A stretch of 63,849 bases of DNA from Paludibacterium sp. (lineage in GTDB: Bacteria; Pseudomonadota; Gammaproteobacteria; Burkholderiales; Chromobacteriaceae). The notes beneath the pieces were generated by a model. That model made no database searches, was not told the origin of the DNA, and was given only the letters and a program-made list of their open reading frames with translations. Every line of letters begins with the position of its first letter. Position 1 is the first letter of the stretch. The stretch lies in the NCBI RefSeq assembly GCF_019232825.1, contig NZ_JAFAND010000088.1:1-63849 (forward strand), in the 5' to 3' direction. Of the stretch, positions 63,784 to 63,849 are shown one piece after another. The position numbers and the translations under genes are program-made.

Positions 63784-63849
63784 GCGGGAGTAACGGCAAC
63801 ACCTTGAAAGCGGGAGCGGGGACGGGCGTTTACTCCCGCCGTTAAGGTT
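63784..63849. repeat. Tandem palindromic unit 2, runs to the window edge
   Basis: The second copy of the unit. Here CGGGAGTAA and TTACTCCCG pair perfectly, and AACGGC with GCCGTT offers a second, crossing pairing. About 41 bases with a small hairpin (TTCGC-TTGC-GCGAA) separate the two copies. More copies may follow outside the window. Confidence 0.75.

Noticed and set aside
63680-63849. CRISPR array
   Set aside because: Only two units, each internally palindromic and longer than CRISPR repeats, with one spacer and no cas genes.

Overview
The window is a stretch of ordinary bacterial chromosome. It is G+C-rich, gene-dense and shows no phage, plasmid or insertion-sequence genes. The gene content points to a betaproteobacterium, most likely of the Neisseriales (Chromobacteriaceae-like). 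Pointers are metX-metW overlapping and followed by ampG, a polA / LOG protein / DUF2782 / thrB cluster, an E. coli-like BtsS/BtsR pair, a mannose-type IIA-HPr-EI phosphotransfer set without a sugar permease, and type IV pilus minor pilins. The taxonomic assignment is inference.

Left part (1-12.6 kb), minus strand: a probable nine-gene transcription unit runs from the PTS phosphotransfer genes (IIA, ptsH, ptsI) straight into an LPS module: GT4 glycosyltransferase, msbA flippase, GT9 heptosyltransferase-like enzyme, WaaL-like O-antigen ligase, second GT4 enzyme, and an asparagine-synthetase-type amidotransferase. cysG (siroheme) lies upstream. From 12.7 to 25 kb come a PAS-GAF-GGDEF cyclase, a YihY/BrkB membrane protein, wrbA, an N-carbamoylputrescine-amidase-like nitrilase, the metX-metW-ampG-cutC run, a small membrane protein, a YhcC-type radical SAM protein, msrPQ (periplasmic methionine sulfoxide repair), an Hsp20 chaperone and a YbaK-type deacylase.

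Middle (25-41.7 kb): an FtrABCD-type iron importer stands behind a near-perfect Fur box. An ArsC-like reductase follows. Next is an EmrR/EmrAB-NodT multidrug efflux system with a matching operator at both promoters. A minor-pilin cluster follows (fimT-pilV-pilW/X fusion-pilE-like), then an APC amino acid permease, a pseudouridine kinase, and an orphan BMP-family nucleoside-binding protein in an A+T-richer patch. A cupin gene overlaps a PAS-LuxR regulator gene.

Right part (41.8-63.8 kb): polA, divergent from and almost touching the LOG gene, is followed by DUF2782 and thrB. Then come a LysR/YeiH pair, ybdD-cstA divergent from an RstAB-like two-component system, hemF, a hypothetical exported protein, azoR divergent from its LysR regulator, an aromatic aminotransferase, a small membrane protein, a YejK/NdpA nucleoid protein, a long peptide deformylase, and btsS-btsR.

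No wholly new multi-gene system is obvious. The most unusual observations are the in-frame PilW-PilX minor-pilin fusion, the duplicated EmrR operator with a predicted leaderless emrR message, the PTS-LPS co-linear unit, the orphan nucleoside-binding protein beside PsuK, two families of short dispersed repeats, a duplicated terminator around a repeat-like spacer, and a tandem pair of palindromic units at the right edge.
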